Positions 23,855 to 32,568 are shown, numbered from the stretch's first letter. The stretch is 64,000 nucleotides of DNA from Desulfobacteraceae bacterium (GCA_021737565.1 JAIPDS010000001.1:1-64000); one strand, 5' to 3'. Program-made: numbers and translations. The notes: generated by a model from the letters alone, not told the origin.

Positions 23855-25474
23855 TTAGCGGCAAAGCACGGTGTCTTTTTCCCAGCGCAGATCGTTTTTG
23901 TATGGATAGGCAATGTTGTAGTGAAGCCCACGGCTTTCCTTGCGGTGCCTTGCGCACCGGATTATCAGTTCGGCCACTACTGCGATGTTTCGAAGCTCTA
24001 TAAGATCAGGGGTAACCCTGAAGTTCCAGTAGTATTCCTGGATTTCCTCGCCTATTATTTTGATTCTGCGTCTTGCCCTTTCAAGCCGTTTCTCAGAACG
24101 CACTATTCCCACGTAGTTCCACATAAGGCGCCTGATTTCGTTCCAGGTATGCGAAATCACTATTGCCTCGTCGCTGTCCATGGCTCCCAGGTCGTCCCAC
24201 ATGGGAATTTCGGTGTTTGTCTGGTTTTCGGCTTCAGAACCGCCTAATTCCTCGGCGGCTTTTATGGCTGCCTGGTTGGCGTATACCAAGGCTTCGAGAA
24301 GGGAGTTGCTTGCCAGGCGGTTTGCGCCGTGAAGTCCGGTGCAGGCGGTCTCACCTATGGCATAAAGCCGCTTGATATTGGTCCTGCCGAATATATCGGT
24401 TGCAACCCCGCCGCACATGTAATGGGCCGCAGGTACCACGGGCAAAGGTGCTGCGGTCATGTCAAAGCCGAATTCCAGGCATCTGGTATAAAGGTGAGGA
24501 AACCGGGATTTTATAAAATCAGGGTCCTTGTGTGATATGTCTAGAAAAACCGCATCATCGCCTCTTTTTTTCAGTTCCGAGTCAATGGCCCGGGCCACCA
24601 CGTCTCTGCACGCAAGTTCTTTTTGCGGGCTATAGTCGGCCATAAACGCACGGCCGTCCGAATTTCTCAGGATTCCTCCCTCGCCGCGCACGGTTTCCGA
24701 GATCAGGAAATTTTTCGCCTCTGGATGATAAAGACAGGTGGGGTGAAACTGCACGAATTCAAGATTTGCCACCACAGCCCCGGCCCTGTATGCCATGGCT
24801 ATGCCGTCGCCGGTTGCAACGTCCGGGTTGCTGGTATAGGCGTAAACTTTTCCCGCCCCCCCGGTTGCAAGAATCACAAAAGATGCAATAAAGGTATGTA
24901 TTTCACCGCTGCGTTTTTCCAGCACGTAAGCGCCGTAGCAGCAGTCCTCGTGGGTTGTGATAACAAGGCCGCGTTTTAGGCGCGTGGATCGGGTTATCAA
25001 ATCTATGGCCGCATGGTTTTCAAATATTGAAATGTTGCCGCAGGCGCGCACCTGTTCCGCCACGGTTTCTTCCACCTCGCGGCCTGTCAGGTCATGGGCG
25101 TGAACTATGCGGTTAAAGGAGTGCCCTCCTTCCCGGCACAGATCCAGTTCCGGCATTCCCTGCGAGTTTCGGTTGAAATTAACCCCCAGTTCAAGCAGTT
25201 CGTTTATCCGCTGCGGGGCCGACCTGACAACCATTTCCACCACATTTTTATTGCAAAGCCCGTCGCCCGAGGCAAGGGTGTCGCCAATATGGGATTCAAA
25301 GGTGTCTTCCGGGTCGAATACCGCGGCTATGCCTCCCTGGGCATGGACTGTGTTGCTCTCTGTGAGGCCTCGTTTGGTGACCACGGCGACAGTGCCGTGG
25401 CGCGATGCTTTCAGCGCGAACATCAGCCCGGCAATACCGCTTCCTATGACCAGAAAATCGAATCTGTGTTCCAT
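23855..25474 (-). CDS. nadB: L-aspartate oxidase
   Basis: A 539-aa FAD enzyme that oxidises L-aspartate to iminoaspartate, the first step of de novo NAD synthesis; in anaerobes it uses fumarate as acceptor. FDFLVIGSGIAGLMFALKA is the dinucleotide-binding start, then SNTVHAQGGIAAV, the Cys/His-containing HYMCGGV region and ETACTGLHGANRLASNSLLE, all typical of NadB. The C-terminal helical domain includes LMWNYVGIVRSEKRLE. The track extends the frame 35 residues upstream to 25579, overlapping the next gene; the ATG at 25474 (MEHRFDFLV) is the expected start. nadA and nadC are not in the window. Confidence 0.94.
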   Translation of the reverse strand: MEHRFDFLVIGSGIAGLMFALKASRHGTVAVVTKRGLTESNTVHAQGGIAAVFDPEDTFESHIGDTLASGDGLCNKNVVEMVVRSAPQRINELLELGVNFNRNSQGMPELDLCREGGHSFNRIVHAHDLTGREVEETVAEQVRACGNISIFENHAAIDLITRSTRLKRGLVITTHEDCCYGAYVLEKRSGEIHTFIASFVILATGGAGKVYAYTSNPDVATGDGIAMAYRAGAVVANLEFVQFHPTCLYHPEAKNFLISETVRGEGGILRNSDGRAFMADYSPQKELACRDVVARAIDSELKKRGDDAVFLDISHKDPDFIKSRFPHLYTRCLEFGFDMTAAPLPVVPAAHYMCGGVATDIFGRTNIKRLYAIGETACTGLHGANRLASNSLLEALVYANQAAIKAAEELGGSEAENQTNTEIPMWDDLGAMDSDEAIVISHTWNEIRRLMWNYVGIVRSEKRLERARRRIKIIGEEIQEYYWNFRVTPDLIELRNIAVVAELIIRCARHRKESRGLHYNIAYPYKNDLRWEKDTVLCR

Positions 25475-25496
25475 GCCTGTTTTGCCGGGATGCGGG

Positions 25497-26159
25497 TTAA
25501 AGCAGTGAGGATCGTTTTTTTCTTGAACCCGAGGTGCGGCCGAGGATGATTCCAAGGAGCAGAACCCCGGCGCCTGCAAGAAACCACTTAAGCCCGGAGG
25601 TCAGAAACGCATCGTTTAACTGCTGCTCTAAGGTTTTTACCCGCTGTTCTTTTCCCTCAAGGTTTTTTGTAAGCTCCTCGTGTTTTTCCTTGAGCTCCAG
25701 GAAATTTTTTGAATCCTGTTTAAGTTCGTTGTATTCTTTTCTGGCGTTTTCAAGCTTGTTCTTTGTTTCTTCCAGATTTTGGCCAAGCTCCTGGGTGCGC
25801 CGGATCAGCCGTTGGTTTTCCTCTTCAAGGGCTTTTACCTTTTTGCGAAGGGGGGTGATTTCTTCCCGTAGGTCCTTTACAGCCAGGCTGTCGGGCTTCT
25901 GATCGGATATAAATTTTGAAAACACCCATCCAATGGTCCCGTCCGGAAGCCTGACCTGAGTCCACCTTTCTTCTGTATCCAGGACCTCGAGCTGTTGCCC
26001 GGATTTCAGCATGCGATTAACCCTGTAGTCCAGGCCGGGGCCCGCTCTTAGGGTTATTTCGTTTAAATCTGTTACATAGTTGGTTTCGGCCGCTGCAAAA
26101 GCAGCCGTAAGCAAACACAGCACTATTGAGAGGGCAGAAAGTATGGCGGTTTTTTTCAT
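25497..26159 (-). CDS. SH3-domain, coiled-coil membrane protein (YgiM/TIGR04211-like)
   Basis: A 220-aa exported protein: cleavable signal peptide ending AFAAAE, a bacterial SH3 domain (ITLRAGPGLDYRVNRMLKSGQQLEVLDTEERWTQVRLPDGTIGWV), a ~90-residue coiled coil (LREEITPLRKKVKALEEENQRL onward) and a C-terminal membrane helix (WFLAGAGVLLLGIILG) with basic tail. This is the architecture of the YgiM/TIGR04211 family, whose SH3 domain may bind peptidoglycan or peptides; its biochemical role is unsettled. It ends 22 nt before the nadB start and may be cotranscribed with it. Confidence 0.82.
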   Translation of the reverse strand: MKKTAILSALSIVLCLLTAAFAAAETNYVTDLNEITLRAGPGLDYRVNRMLKSGQQLEVLDTEERWTQVRLPDGTIGWVFSKFISDQKPDSLAVKDLREEITPLRKKVKALEEENQRLIRRTQELGQNLEETKNKLENARKEYNELKQDSKNFLELKEKHEELTKNLEGKEQRVKTLEQQLNDAFLTSGLKWFLAGAGVLLLGIILGRTSGSRKKRSSLL

Positions 26160-26293
26160 TGTCTCGTCCGTTTCGCGGAAACAGGTTTGAAAATTGTTTC
26201 CTTGTGTTTTGGGTTAGACTCCATAATGAAAATTGTCCCGATATTGATTTTATAGGAAATTTAAAGCAAGCATGCAAGCCAAAATACGTTTTT

Positions 26294-27061
26294 TCAGCCA
26301 TCGTCGACGGCTACGGCAAATGCATTTGCATGCCCGGTTTCAACAAGCCTGGTTTCGGTCTTTCTCGCGCTTTTAAGGCAGGAAAATCGTCCCACCCTGA
26401 CTCTGTAAAGGATCTGGGAACCTTTTCTGACAGGTGTGAGAGCCACGTGCTCGTATTGTTTCAGCAGTTTATCCCTTAAGTTTTCCGCAGATGCCCGGTT
26501 GGCAAAGGCTCCTACCTGGACAGTGAAACTGCCTGTTGAAAAATCAACCTCTTTGTCCACGCCGCCGGCTTTTGCCTGGCCTTTTTCCATGGCGATTACT
26601 TCCACCCTGGCGATTCCCGGACCGATCATTTCTATTTCTTTGGCGGCCCGGTAGGAAAGATCAATAACTCTGCCACGGACGAACGGGCCCCTGTCGTTTA
26701 TCCGCACCACGGTCTCTTCTCCGTTGTCACGGTTTCGGACCAGCACGTATGTGCCCAGGGGAAGTATCTTATGGGCCGCGGTTTTTGCATACATGTTATA
26801 GACCTCTCCGCTTGCTGTTATGCGGCCGTGAAACGGGGCTCCATACCAGGAAGCAAGGCCCGACTCCCTGAATCCGTCCGAATTTGTTATAGGGTGGTAC
26901 CATTGCCCGTTGATCCGGTAGCTTTTGCTGCCACGCGGCATTTTTCCCGCCGGGACATCTTTTACCGGCGGGGCGGTGCGGCATCCTGAAAATACAAGCA
27001 GGGCCGCGATTAATAATATAACCGCCCCACGGGCGAAAGTGCTGATTCCTTGTTTTTGCAT
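26294..27061 (-). CDS. rlpA: Septal-ring lipoprotein RlpA (lytic transglycosylase with SPOR domain)
   Basis: A 255-aa lipoprotein (lipobox FSGC). The double-psi beta-barrel domain has GLASWYGAPFHGRITASGEVYNM and PLGTYVLVRNRDNGEETVVRINDRGPFVRGRVIDLS, including the conserved Asp-Arg-Gly-Pro and the catalytic-type residues of RlpA enzymes that cleave stem-peptide-free glycan. The C-terminal SPOR domain (FTVQVGAFANRASAENLRDKL ... YRVRVGRF) targets such glycan at the septum. Separated from the SH3-domain gene by 134 nt. Known activity is for the family; the key residues look intact here. Confidence 0.92.
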   Translation of the reverse strand: MQKQGISTFARGAVILLIAALLVFSGCRTAPPVKDVPAGKMPRGSKSYRINGQWYHPITNSDGFRESGLASWYGAPFHGRITASGEVYNMYAKTAAHKILPLGTYVLVRNRDNGEETVVRINDRGPFVRGRVIDLSYRAAKEIEMIGPGIARVEVIAMEKGQAKAGGVDKEVDFSTGSFTVQVGAFANRASAENLRDKLLKQYEHVALTPVRKGSQILYRVRVGRFSCLKSARKTETRLVETGHANAFAVAVDDG

Positions 27062-27145
27062 CTCTATTTTCCCGGAGCTATGCGCAGCACCTGGCGCTTA
27101 TGTTTTCCGTGTCCACCGGAGCTTTCATCTACAGGGTTTTTTCAA

Positions 27146-27172
27146 AAATCAGACTTTTTACAAGTCCATCAA
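27146..27172 (+). repeat. Dispersed intergenic repeat unit, copy 1
   Basis: AAATCAGACTTTTTACAAGTCCATCAA differs by two bases from the copy at 33295-33321 and is related to 31481-31508. It lies in the 143-bp gap upstream of rlpA. The unit is only seen between genes in this window. Confidence 0.6.
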
Positions 27173-27204
27173 AATTAACACAGGGCTTTAAATTTGTAAA
27201 GATT

Positions 27205-28101
27205 TCAGGGGGCGGCGGCTACGGTTTCAGAAGATTCGCCCAGCATCCAGGCCGCTCCAATCCCGCCCATAAATGAATGCCTGGTTTCCACCAGCGGACT
27301 TTCCATGAAAGCCGCTTCTGCCAGATTGTCATAACGGGCAAACATTCCAAGCCACAATCTGCCGAATCGCCTGCTTGCAGAAACCTGCACGGAGGTTCCG
27401 CTGTAGCCTCCGTTAGCCCGCCAGGCCGGCCTGGCATCCGTGGCATAAGCGGGTTTTACCTCATAGTAGTAGGCATGGTATTTTTTATCCGCAAAAACAG
27501 GTCCCAGGGTCAGTCCGACATTCCATTGACCCAAAACATCTGAGGCATCCATTTTAACCTGCGGGTGCACCTTCCAGCCAGCATGCTCAATTGATGTAAA
27601 ATCCGTGGCAAAAGCGGCCCGGACCGGTAGGCGCAGGTGCAGGCTTATGCTTTTTCCTTCATAAAGCAGGTAATTAATGGAAGGGCCGAGTTCCCCGACA
27701 GCATCGAGATCCGGCATCCCCTCGCGCACATCCCCTTTGTCGCTTGTTGACGGAACGGCCCCGTCCGCGCTTAAATTCACTTCCGTCCGGGGGCTGTCAT
27801 ATATTAGCCCGCGTATGCCTTGCCGATCGATTTTAAGGAAATCGCCCCTATAGATAATATAAGGCAAGGGGGCGGGATAGAATTCCTGGTTTTGGGAACC
27901 CCTGTAAGCGGGCATGGTGACTACAGCAGCCCCTAGTCCGAATTCCCACAACGGTTGTTCCGCCTTCTCTGCGGTACGGCCCGGGGCGGCGCCTGAAAGC
28001 AGAAAAAGAATTATTGCAAAAAGCGGCAGCATCAGTGACTTTTTGCGCCCTTTTTTCTGCAGGCGCGTTATTTTTGATTTTTTTTCTTTTGTATAGCCCA
28101 A
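27205..28101 (-). CDS. MipA/OmpV family outer-membrane protein
   Basis: A roughly 275-298 aa protein with a basic, hydrophobic N-terminus ending SGAAPGRTA (signal peptide) and an antiparallel beta pattern typical of MipA/OmpV barrels: LWEFGLGAAVVTMPAYRGSQNQEFYPAPLPYIIYRGDFLKIDRQGIRG, then alternating aromatic strands up to the C-terminus. MipA scaffolds PBP1B and MltA in E. coli; other members are antibiotic- or kanamycin-related porin-like proteins, so the role is open. The track starts at TTG 28101 with no ribosome site; the ATG at 28032 or a codon in between may be the true start. Confidence 0.82.
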   Translation of the reverse strand: MGYTKEKKSKITRLQKKGRKKSLMLPLFAIILFLLSGAAPGRTAEKAEQPLWEFGLGAAVVTMPAYRGSQNQEFYPAPLPYIIYRGDFLKIDRQGIRGLIYDSPRTEVNLSADGAVPSTSDKGDVREGMPDLDAVGELGPSINYLLYEGKSISLHLRLPVRAAFATDFTSIEHAGWKVHPQVKMDASDVLGQWNVGLTLGPVFADKKYHAYYYEVKPAYATDARPAWRANGGYSGTSVQVSASRRFGRLWLGMFARYDNLAEAAFMESPLVETRHSFMGGIGAAWMLGESSETVAAAP

Positions 28102-28122
28102 AAAACGTGCCGTGACTTTCTG

Positions 28123-28416
28123 CTAAAGTTTTTCCCGTACTGATTCAACCTTGCCTTCAAGGCGATCCGAGCGCCCTTTGCGGTAATCGGCTTTCATGGT
28201 CAGATAGATGCGGTCGCTTTCTTTTTGAAGCTCCTTAAAGCATCTGTCCACCATGGCCATGACTTCATCCCAGTCTCCTGCAACGCATGTGCCCATGGGG
28301 TTTAGCTCATAGGGCAGCCCGCTGTCCTGGATCACTTTGACCGCTTTTGCAACATAACGGCTCACGCTTTCTCCCTTATCCAAGGGGAAAATTGAGATCT
28401 CCACGATTACGCTCAT
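28123..28416 (-). CDS. MTH1187/UPF0045 family thiamine-binding-type protein
   Basis: A 97-aa cytoplasmic protein of the MTH1187/YkoF-like superfamily: VIVEISIFPLDKGESVSRYVAKAVKVIQDSGLPYELNPMGTCVAGDWDEVMAMVDRCF is nearly the family consensus. Members form ferredoxin-like tetramers and some bind thiamine or hydroxymethylpyrimidine; no thiamine gene is nearby. Good ribosome site (GGAGGGCG, 6 nt before ATG). Divergent from the M20 hydrolase gene across a 113-nt gap. Confidence 0.88.
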   Translation of the reverse strand: MSVIVEISIFPLDKGESVSRYVAKAVKVIQDSGLPYELNPMGTCVAGDWDEVMAMVDRCFKELQKESDRIYLTMKADYRKGRSDRLEGKVESVREKL

Positions 28417-28529
28417 TTTAACGCCCTCCTGTGATATGGTTGTTAAGCATGGTTTTTTGCAACTGAAGATAATTTACATGCCAATTTTATTTTGTTAAAG
28501 ATTTTTATAAGCTTTTTGGGGGAGAAAAT

Positions 28530-29705
28530 ATGAATATTTTAAAGCTTGCTGCTGATCAGCGGCAGATGATGGTCAGGCTAAGACGGCAATTTCACATGTA
28601 TCCGGAAACCGGCTGGAATGAGCACGAGACATCCGCCGCGGTTCAGGCCGCCCTTGAGAGGCTGGATATACCTTTTACAACTGTTGCGCAGACCGGCGTT
28701 ATAGCGGTTATCGAAGGCGGGCAGCCGGGCGGAACCGTGGCTTTGAGGGCTGATATGGACGCCCTGCCACTGCAGGAAAAAAACGGGCATGATTATGTTT
28801 CCCGCAATCCGGGGGTGTGTCATGCCTGCGGCCATGACGCTCATATGGCGATGCTTCTGGGCGCGGCAGCCGTGCTGGTCGATATCAGGGATCAAATCAA
28901 GGGAAGGGTTAAGCTTGTTTTCCAGCCTGCCGAGGAAATATTCGGAGGCGCCGGGGCGATCATTGACGCAGGAGGAATAAACGGAACAGACGGGATCTTC
29001 GGGCTCCATATCATAGGGAACCTGCCTGCCGGGCAGGCGGCGGTCTCGCCGGGGCCGGTCATGGCTGCTGCCAATCATTTCACGGTTGACGTAACCGGCC
29101 GCAGCGGCCACGGCGGCCGGCCCCATGAAGGCGTGGATGCCCTGCTGGCGGGCTCCCCCATTATAATGAACCTTCAGTCCGTTGCCAGCCGGGAAATAAA
29201 CCCTCTTGATACCGTAGTCGTCAGTGTCGGGCGGCTGAGCGCGGGCACTGCTTACAATATTATAGCCGGCAGTGCATTACTTGAGGGTACCACCCGGTGT
29301 TTTTCAGAGCACGTAAATGAAGTCCTGCCGGGCAGAATGGAGCGGGTCATAAAAAACACCGCCCAGGCATACGGGGCCGGTGCCGACCTCGACTACACCC
29401 CCTCTGTTCCGCCTACCGTCAATGATTTATCCTGCACGAGGCTTGCCGAAAAAACGATTGACCAGGTATGCGGAAGTGGCAACCGGGGCCGGCAGCAGCC
29501 GGTAACAGGGGCGGAGGATTTTGCACTCTACCTCCGGCAGGTGCCCGGTGTTTTTGTGTTTCTGGGCGGCGGAAATAAAGAAAAAGGGCTTGTTTTCCCG
29601 CAGCATCACGAGTCCTTTGATATTGCCGAGGAAGCCCTGTCCGTTGGCGCGGCGCTGCATGCCCGGTACGCGGTGGATTTTTTAAACACATTTGAGAAAA
29701 AATGA
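28530..29705 (+). CDS. M20 family metallo-amidohydrolase
   Basis: A 391-aa hydrolase of the M20D group (hippurate hydrolase, N-acyl-amino acid or IAA-amino acid amidohydrolases). The metal-binding residues are present: VALRADMDALPLQE, CHACGHDAHMAMLLG, FQPAEE and, near the end, PQHHESFDI. The lid/dimerisation domain starts around NHFTVDVTGRSGHGGRPHEGVDA. It removes acyl groups from amino acids or small peptides in the cytoplasm; the substrate cannot be read from sequence. Ribosome site GGGGGAG 6-7 nt before ATG. It stands alone and ends before the tRNA terminator. Confidence 0.9.
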   Translation: MNILKLAADQRQMMVRLRRQFHMYPETGWNEHETSAAVQAALERLDIPFTTVAQTGVIAVIEGGQPGGTVALRADMDALPLQEKNGHDYVSRNPGVCHACGHDAHMAMLLGAAAVLVDIRDQIKGRVKLVFQPAEEIFGGAGAIIDAGGINGTDGIFGLHIIGNLPAGQAAVSPGPVMAAANHFTVDVTGRSGHGGRPHEGVDALLAGSPIIMNLQSVASREINPLDTVVVSVGRLSAGTAYNIIAGSALLEGTTRCFSEHVNEVLPGRMERVIKNTAQAYGAGADLDYTPSVPPTVNDLSCTRLAEKTIDQVCGSGNRGRQQPVTGAEDFALYLRQVPGVFVFLGGGNKEKGLVFPQHHESFDIAEEALSVGAALHARYAVDFLNTFEKK

Positions 29706-29763
29706 CCAGGGGGTGCTTTGCAAAGCTCATTTATCAGGCCTTAAGGCACTGTGAAGGCGCAAA

Positions 29764-29801
29764 AACCAAAAAAGGGCTTATGGCGGAATCCATAAGCCCT
29801 T
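29764..29801 (-). terminator. Intrinsic terminator of tRNA-Val
   Basis: A perfect 12-bp hairpin, AAGGGCTTATGG / CCATAAGCCCTT (29772-29801, 6-nt loop), runs on the minus strand straight into TTTTTTGGTTTTTG, 8 nt after the tRNA CCA end. Textbook Rho-independent form. Confidence 0.93.
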
Positions 29802-29808
29802 GATTTAC

Positions 29809-29883
29809 TGGTAGGCGGTACTGGATTTGAACCAGTGACTTCTACCGTGTGAAGGTAGCACTCTCCCGCTGAGTTAACCGCCC
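29809..29883 (-). tRNA. tRNA-Val (anticodon CAC)
   Basis: 75 nt with encoded CCA. The acceptor stem GGGCGGT pairs with ACCGCCT (one G-U), the D arm is ACTC/GAGT, the anticodon stem CTACC/GGTAG encloses TTCACAC giving anticodon CAC (reads GUG), and the T arm is ACTGG-TTCAAAT-CCAGT. All arms fold without mismatch apart from the G-U at position 1-72. It is a single-gene unit with its own terminator, lying between scpB and the M20 hydrolase gene. Confidence 0.96.
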
Positions 29884-29922
29884 GTGTTTGCCCCATAAAA
29901 TAAGAGGTGTGAGCACGGGAAG

Positions 29923-30456
29923 TCAAGTATTATTTTTTTCTTCTCCAGTGTTGATTTCCCGGGGGGCGGGCAGGTCTTTTAAGTCTTTTAAATCAAAGAG
30001 TTCCAAAAATTTTTTTGTGGTGCCGTAGACGAGGGGACGCCCCGGTATTTCCCTTCTGCCCAGCACCCGGATCAGCTTTTTTTCAAGCAGAAACCTTATG
30101 GTGTTGCCTGAATTGACCCCGCGGATGTGCTCGATTTCACTTCTTAGAACCGGCTGATGATAGGCCACAATTGCAAGGGTCTCCATGGAGGCCTTTGACA
30201 GCTTTGCAGGGTTGGGGGCAAGGAGTTTTTCAACCCATTGTCTGTATTCCGGTCTGGTTCTGAACTGATATCCTCCTGCCACTTCATGCAGGACAAAGCC
30301 ACCGTTTCTTTGCCGGTATTCCTGCTCAAGGGCTTCTATTGCCCGGCGGATCTCTTTAGGCTCGGCTTCCGGCAGCAGGTTTTTGAGCCGGTCAACCGAA
30401 AGCGGATCCCCGGAGACAAACAGCAGGCTTTCAATTATGTTTTTAAGATCCTCCAC
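29923..30456 (-). CDS. scpB: Segregation and condensation protein B
   Basis: A 177-aa winged-helix protein that, with ScpA and Smc, forms the bacterial condensin. LKNIIESLLFVSGDPLSVDRLKNLLP and ASMETLAIVAYHQPVLRSEIEHIRGVNSGNTIRFLLEKKLIRVLGRREIPGRPLVYGTTKKFLELF are near-consensus ScpB. The track start (30522) overlaps scpA; the GTG at 30456 with AGAGG 7 nt upstream, 10 nt after the scpA stop, is the likely start. Acts on the chromosome in the cytoplasm. Confidence 0.93.
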   Translation of the reverse strand: MEDLKNIIESLLFVSGDPLSVDRLKNLLPEAEPKEIRRAIEALEQEYRQRNGGFVLHEVAGGYQFRTRPEYRQWVEKLLAPNPAKLSKASMETLAIVAYHQPVLRSEIEHIRGVNSGNTIRFLLEKKLIRVLGRREIPGRPLVYGTTKKFLELFDLKDLKDLPAPREINTGEEKNNT

Positions 30457-30466
30457 AAAAAGCCTC

Positions 30467-31186
30467 TTACCTGGAAAACAGCACAAGGCCGCTGCTGTTT
30501 TCGGATTGTGATATGCCGGCAAGGTTCAGTTTTATTACTTCAAGTACGGCAAGAAAGGCGGCAATGATTTCGCCCCGCTCCGAGCAGCCGGCTGCCAGAT
30601 CCCGGAAGGAAACGGTTTTTTGGGTCTTGAGAAGGTCAATTATTTCCGTCATTTTTTCTTTTACTGATATTTTCTCGGGCGTGATTTCAAAACCGGGTTC
30701 CGGGACCATCCGGTCGATCATATCCTGGTAAAGCCCGATTAGTTCGTAAAGATCGGCTTCAACCGGGGTGTCCTGCCTTAAAGATGCGGATCCCGCGGCG
30801 CCGGACCGCCGGATAAACACATGCTCGTTTAGAATATTTCTGTTTCCAAGCTGTTGGGCCGCGGATTTGATGCGCATGTATTCGGCCAGGGGGCCTGCAA
30901 TGGCATCCCTTGGATCCTCGTCTTCTTCTGCTTCATTATCGGTATCAGCAGGCAGAAGAATCCGCGATTTTATCTGGGCAAGAGTGGATGCCATAACCAG
31001 GAAATCCGTTGCCACGTCTATTTCCATGTCCTGCATCCACTTGATATATTCCAGGAACTGGTCGGTTATCAGGGCAATCGGAATGTCGTATATGTCCACC
31101 TCGTTTTTCTTGATCAGGTGGACGAGCAGATCCATGGGACCCTCAAATATGTTTTCAAGCTTTACCTGGTATGCTGGATTGCTCAT
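30467..31186 (-). CDS. scpA: Segregation and condensation protein A
   Basis: A 239-aa kleisin that bridges the two Smc heads. YQVKLENIFEGPMDLLVHLIKKNEVDIYDIPIALITDQFLEYI and the following DFLVMASTLAQIKSRILLP are the ScpA N-terminal Smc-binding signature. The C-terminal winged helix carries VSFRDLAAGCSERGEIIAAFLAVLEVIKLNLAGISQ. It is followed 10 nt later by scpB. An acidic linker (DTDNEAEEDEDP) sits in the middle. Confidence 0.94.
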   Translation of the reverse strand: MSNPAYQVKLENIFEGPMDLLVHLIKKNEVDIYDIPIALITDQFLEYIKWMQDMEIDVATDFLVMASTLAQIKSRILLPADTDNEAEEDEDPRDAIAGPLAEYMRIKSAAQQLGNRNILNEHVFIRRSGAAGSASLRQDTPVEADLYELIGLYQDMIDRMVPEPGFEITPEKISVKEKMTEIIDLLKTQKTVSFRDLAAGCSERGEIIAAFLAVLEVIKLNLAGISQSENSSGLVLFSR

Positions 31187-31340
31187 TGATCCCCGGCGGT
31201 GTTTTGTTTTTTTCCATTCTTCTAAGTAACTTCAAAAAAAGTTGCTGTTAATGCCCGGTTCCGTGCCTCGGCGCGGGGGGAACACTTCCAAGGAAATCCA
31301 TTTTTTGCGCTCTCACGAGATTGCAATTTGTTGCCCTGAC

Positions 31341-31424
31341 GGCGGTGCGCAAAAGCGGGTTTCCGAGCGGAAATTGAGGCTCCAGGAGGCTCCTGGAGCG
31401 AGGAAACTCCTTTTTCGCACCGCC
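31341..31424. repeat. Large imperfect stem-loop element in a 353-bp gap without a gene
   Basis: The gap 31187-31539 between trpS and scpA (both minus) holds no convincing gene. Its centre is an 84-nt imperfect inverted repeat: outer arms GGCGGTGCG (31341) and CGCACCGCC (31416-31424), then AAAAGCGGGTTTCC facing GGAAACTCCTTTTT, and at the core GCTCCAGGAG-G-CTCCTGGAGC. Weaker arms lie outside it (CATTTTTTGC at 31299, GCAAAAATG at 31457). It could be a MITE/REP-like element or a structured leader of scpA. A copy of a dispersed repeat follows at 31481. Confidence 0.6.
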
Positions 31425-31480
31425 GATCAGCCAAGGTGCTTACGGACTTCCTTTCTGCAAAAATGCCGCGCCAGCTGAAT

Positions 31481-31508
31481 AAATCGCTTTTTACGGTGTC
31501 ATCAATGT
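31481..31508 (+). repeat. Dispersed intergenic repeat unit, diverged copy 2
   Basis: AAATCGCTTTTTACGGTGTCATCAATGT is a diverged relative of AAATCAGACTTTTTACGAGTGCATCAATGT at 33295. It shares the CTTTTTACG core and the CATCAATGTT end. Confidence 0.45.
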
Positions 31509-31539
31509 TTCCTGAGTTCCGGAAGTTGCTCCTTTGAGC

Positions 31540-32526
31540 CTATATCTTTATTGCAGCACGCACCTCCTCAAGGCTCTGTTCGGCCACCCGGCGCGCCCTG
31601 TCGGATCCCTCCTGCATTACCTGGTCCACCTGGTCTGTATGGGTTTTGTAATACTTGATTTTTTCCCGGATGGGAGCAAGAAATTCTGCCAGGTGTCCGG
31701 CCATTTTCTTTTTGCACTCCACGCACCCTATCTGGGCGCTGCGGCAGGCGGGTTCAATTTCTGAGACAAGGGACTCCGGGGAATAAAGGCGATGAAAAGA
31801 AAAAACATTGCATATGGACGGATTACCGGGATCTTTTCGCCTCATCCGCTGGGGGTCGGTGATCATCTGAGAGACTTTACTGTGGATTTCTTCGGGCGAG
31901 TCCGACAGGAAAATCGCATTGTTGTAGCTCTTGCTCATTTTTCTCCTGTCTGTTCCCAGGATCTTGCTTGTTTCGGTAAGAATCGTTTCGGGCTCCGGAA
32001 AGACGCGGCCGTAGAGGTGGTTAAATCGTCTTGCGATTTCCCTTGTAAGCTCTATATGGGGAGCCTGGTCGATGCCCACCGGCACCCCGTCAGCCTTGTA
32101 AATAATGATGTCTGCGGCCTGGAGTACCGGGTAGCCCAAAAATCCGAAAGTTGACAGATCCTTGCTTTCCAGGGCCTCGATCTGTTCCTTGTAGGTCGGG
32201 TTCCGTTCCAGCCACGGTACGGGCGTAATCATGGACAGCAGCAGGTACAGCTCTGCGTGCTGCTTTACCCTGGACTGGACAAACAGAACGTTTTTTTCCG
32301 GCGAAAGCCCCGCTGCCAGCCAGTCAATCATCATGCTGCGTGTGTAGCTGTAAATATTTCCGGGGTTTTCATAATCGCTGGTAAGAGCGTGCCAGTCTGC
32401 TATAAAGAAAAAACATTCATACTGGTCCTGCATCCTGATCCAGTTCTGAAGCGCCCCGTGAAGGTTGCCAAGGTGAAGGGCCCCTGTGGGGCGCATTCCG
32501 CTTACGATTCGTTTTGCTCTGCTCAT
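31540..32526 (-). CDS. trpS: Tryptophanyl-tRNA synthetase
   Basis: A 328-aa class Ic aminoacyl-tRNA synthetase charging tRNA-Trp. The HIGH-type motif appears as TGALHLGNLHG and the KMSKS loop as GTDRRKMSKSYNNAI. Family segments FIADWHALTSDYENPG and VPVGIDQAPHIELTREIARRFN are present. Length is normal. GGAGAG stands before ATG 32526, 42 nt after the M50 protease stop. Trp-regulatory leader features were not seen. Confidence 0.95.
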   Translation of the reverse strand: MSRAKRIVSGMRPTGALHLGNLHGALQNWIRMQDQYECFFFIADWHALTSDYENPGNIYSYTRSMMIDWLAAGLSPEKNVLFVQSRVKQHAELYLLLSMITPVPWLERNPTYKEQIEALESKDLSTFGFLGYPVLQAADIIIYKADGVPVGIDQAPHIELTREIARRFNHLYGRVFPEPETILTETSKILGTDRRKMSKSYNNAIFLSDSPEEIHSKVSQMITDPQRMRRKDPGNPSICNVFSFHRLYSPESLVSEIEPACRSAQIGCVECKKKMAGHLAEFLAPIREKIKYYKTHTDQVDQVMQEGSDRARRVAEQSLEEVRAAIKI

Positions 32527-32568
32527 TGGTTTTTCTCTCCGCGTTGTAATATGGGCCCGGGTTTCGTC

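Noticed and set aside
26177-26201. Inverted repeat GGAAACA-N11-TGTTTCC between rlpA and the SH3-protein gene
   Set aside because: Only 7-bp arms, no T-run in either direction; not enough for a terminator or operator call.
29741-29926. 61-aa minus-strand ORF
   Set aside because: It is the translation of the tRNA-Val gene and its terminator.
31222-31434. 70-aa minus-strand ORF in the trpS-scpA gap
   Set aside because: It runs through the large stem-loop, has a biased Arg/Glu/Ser composition and no family resemblance.
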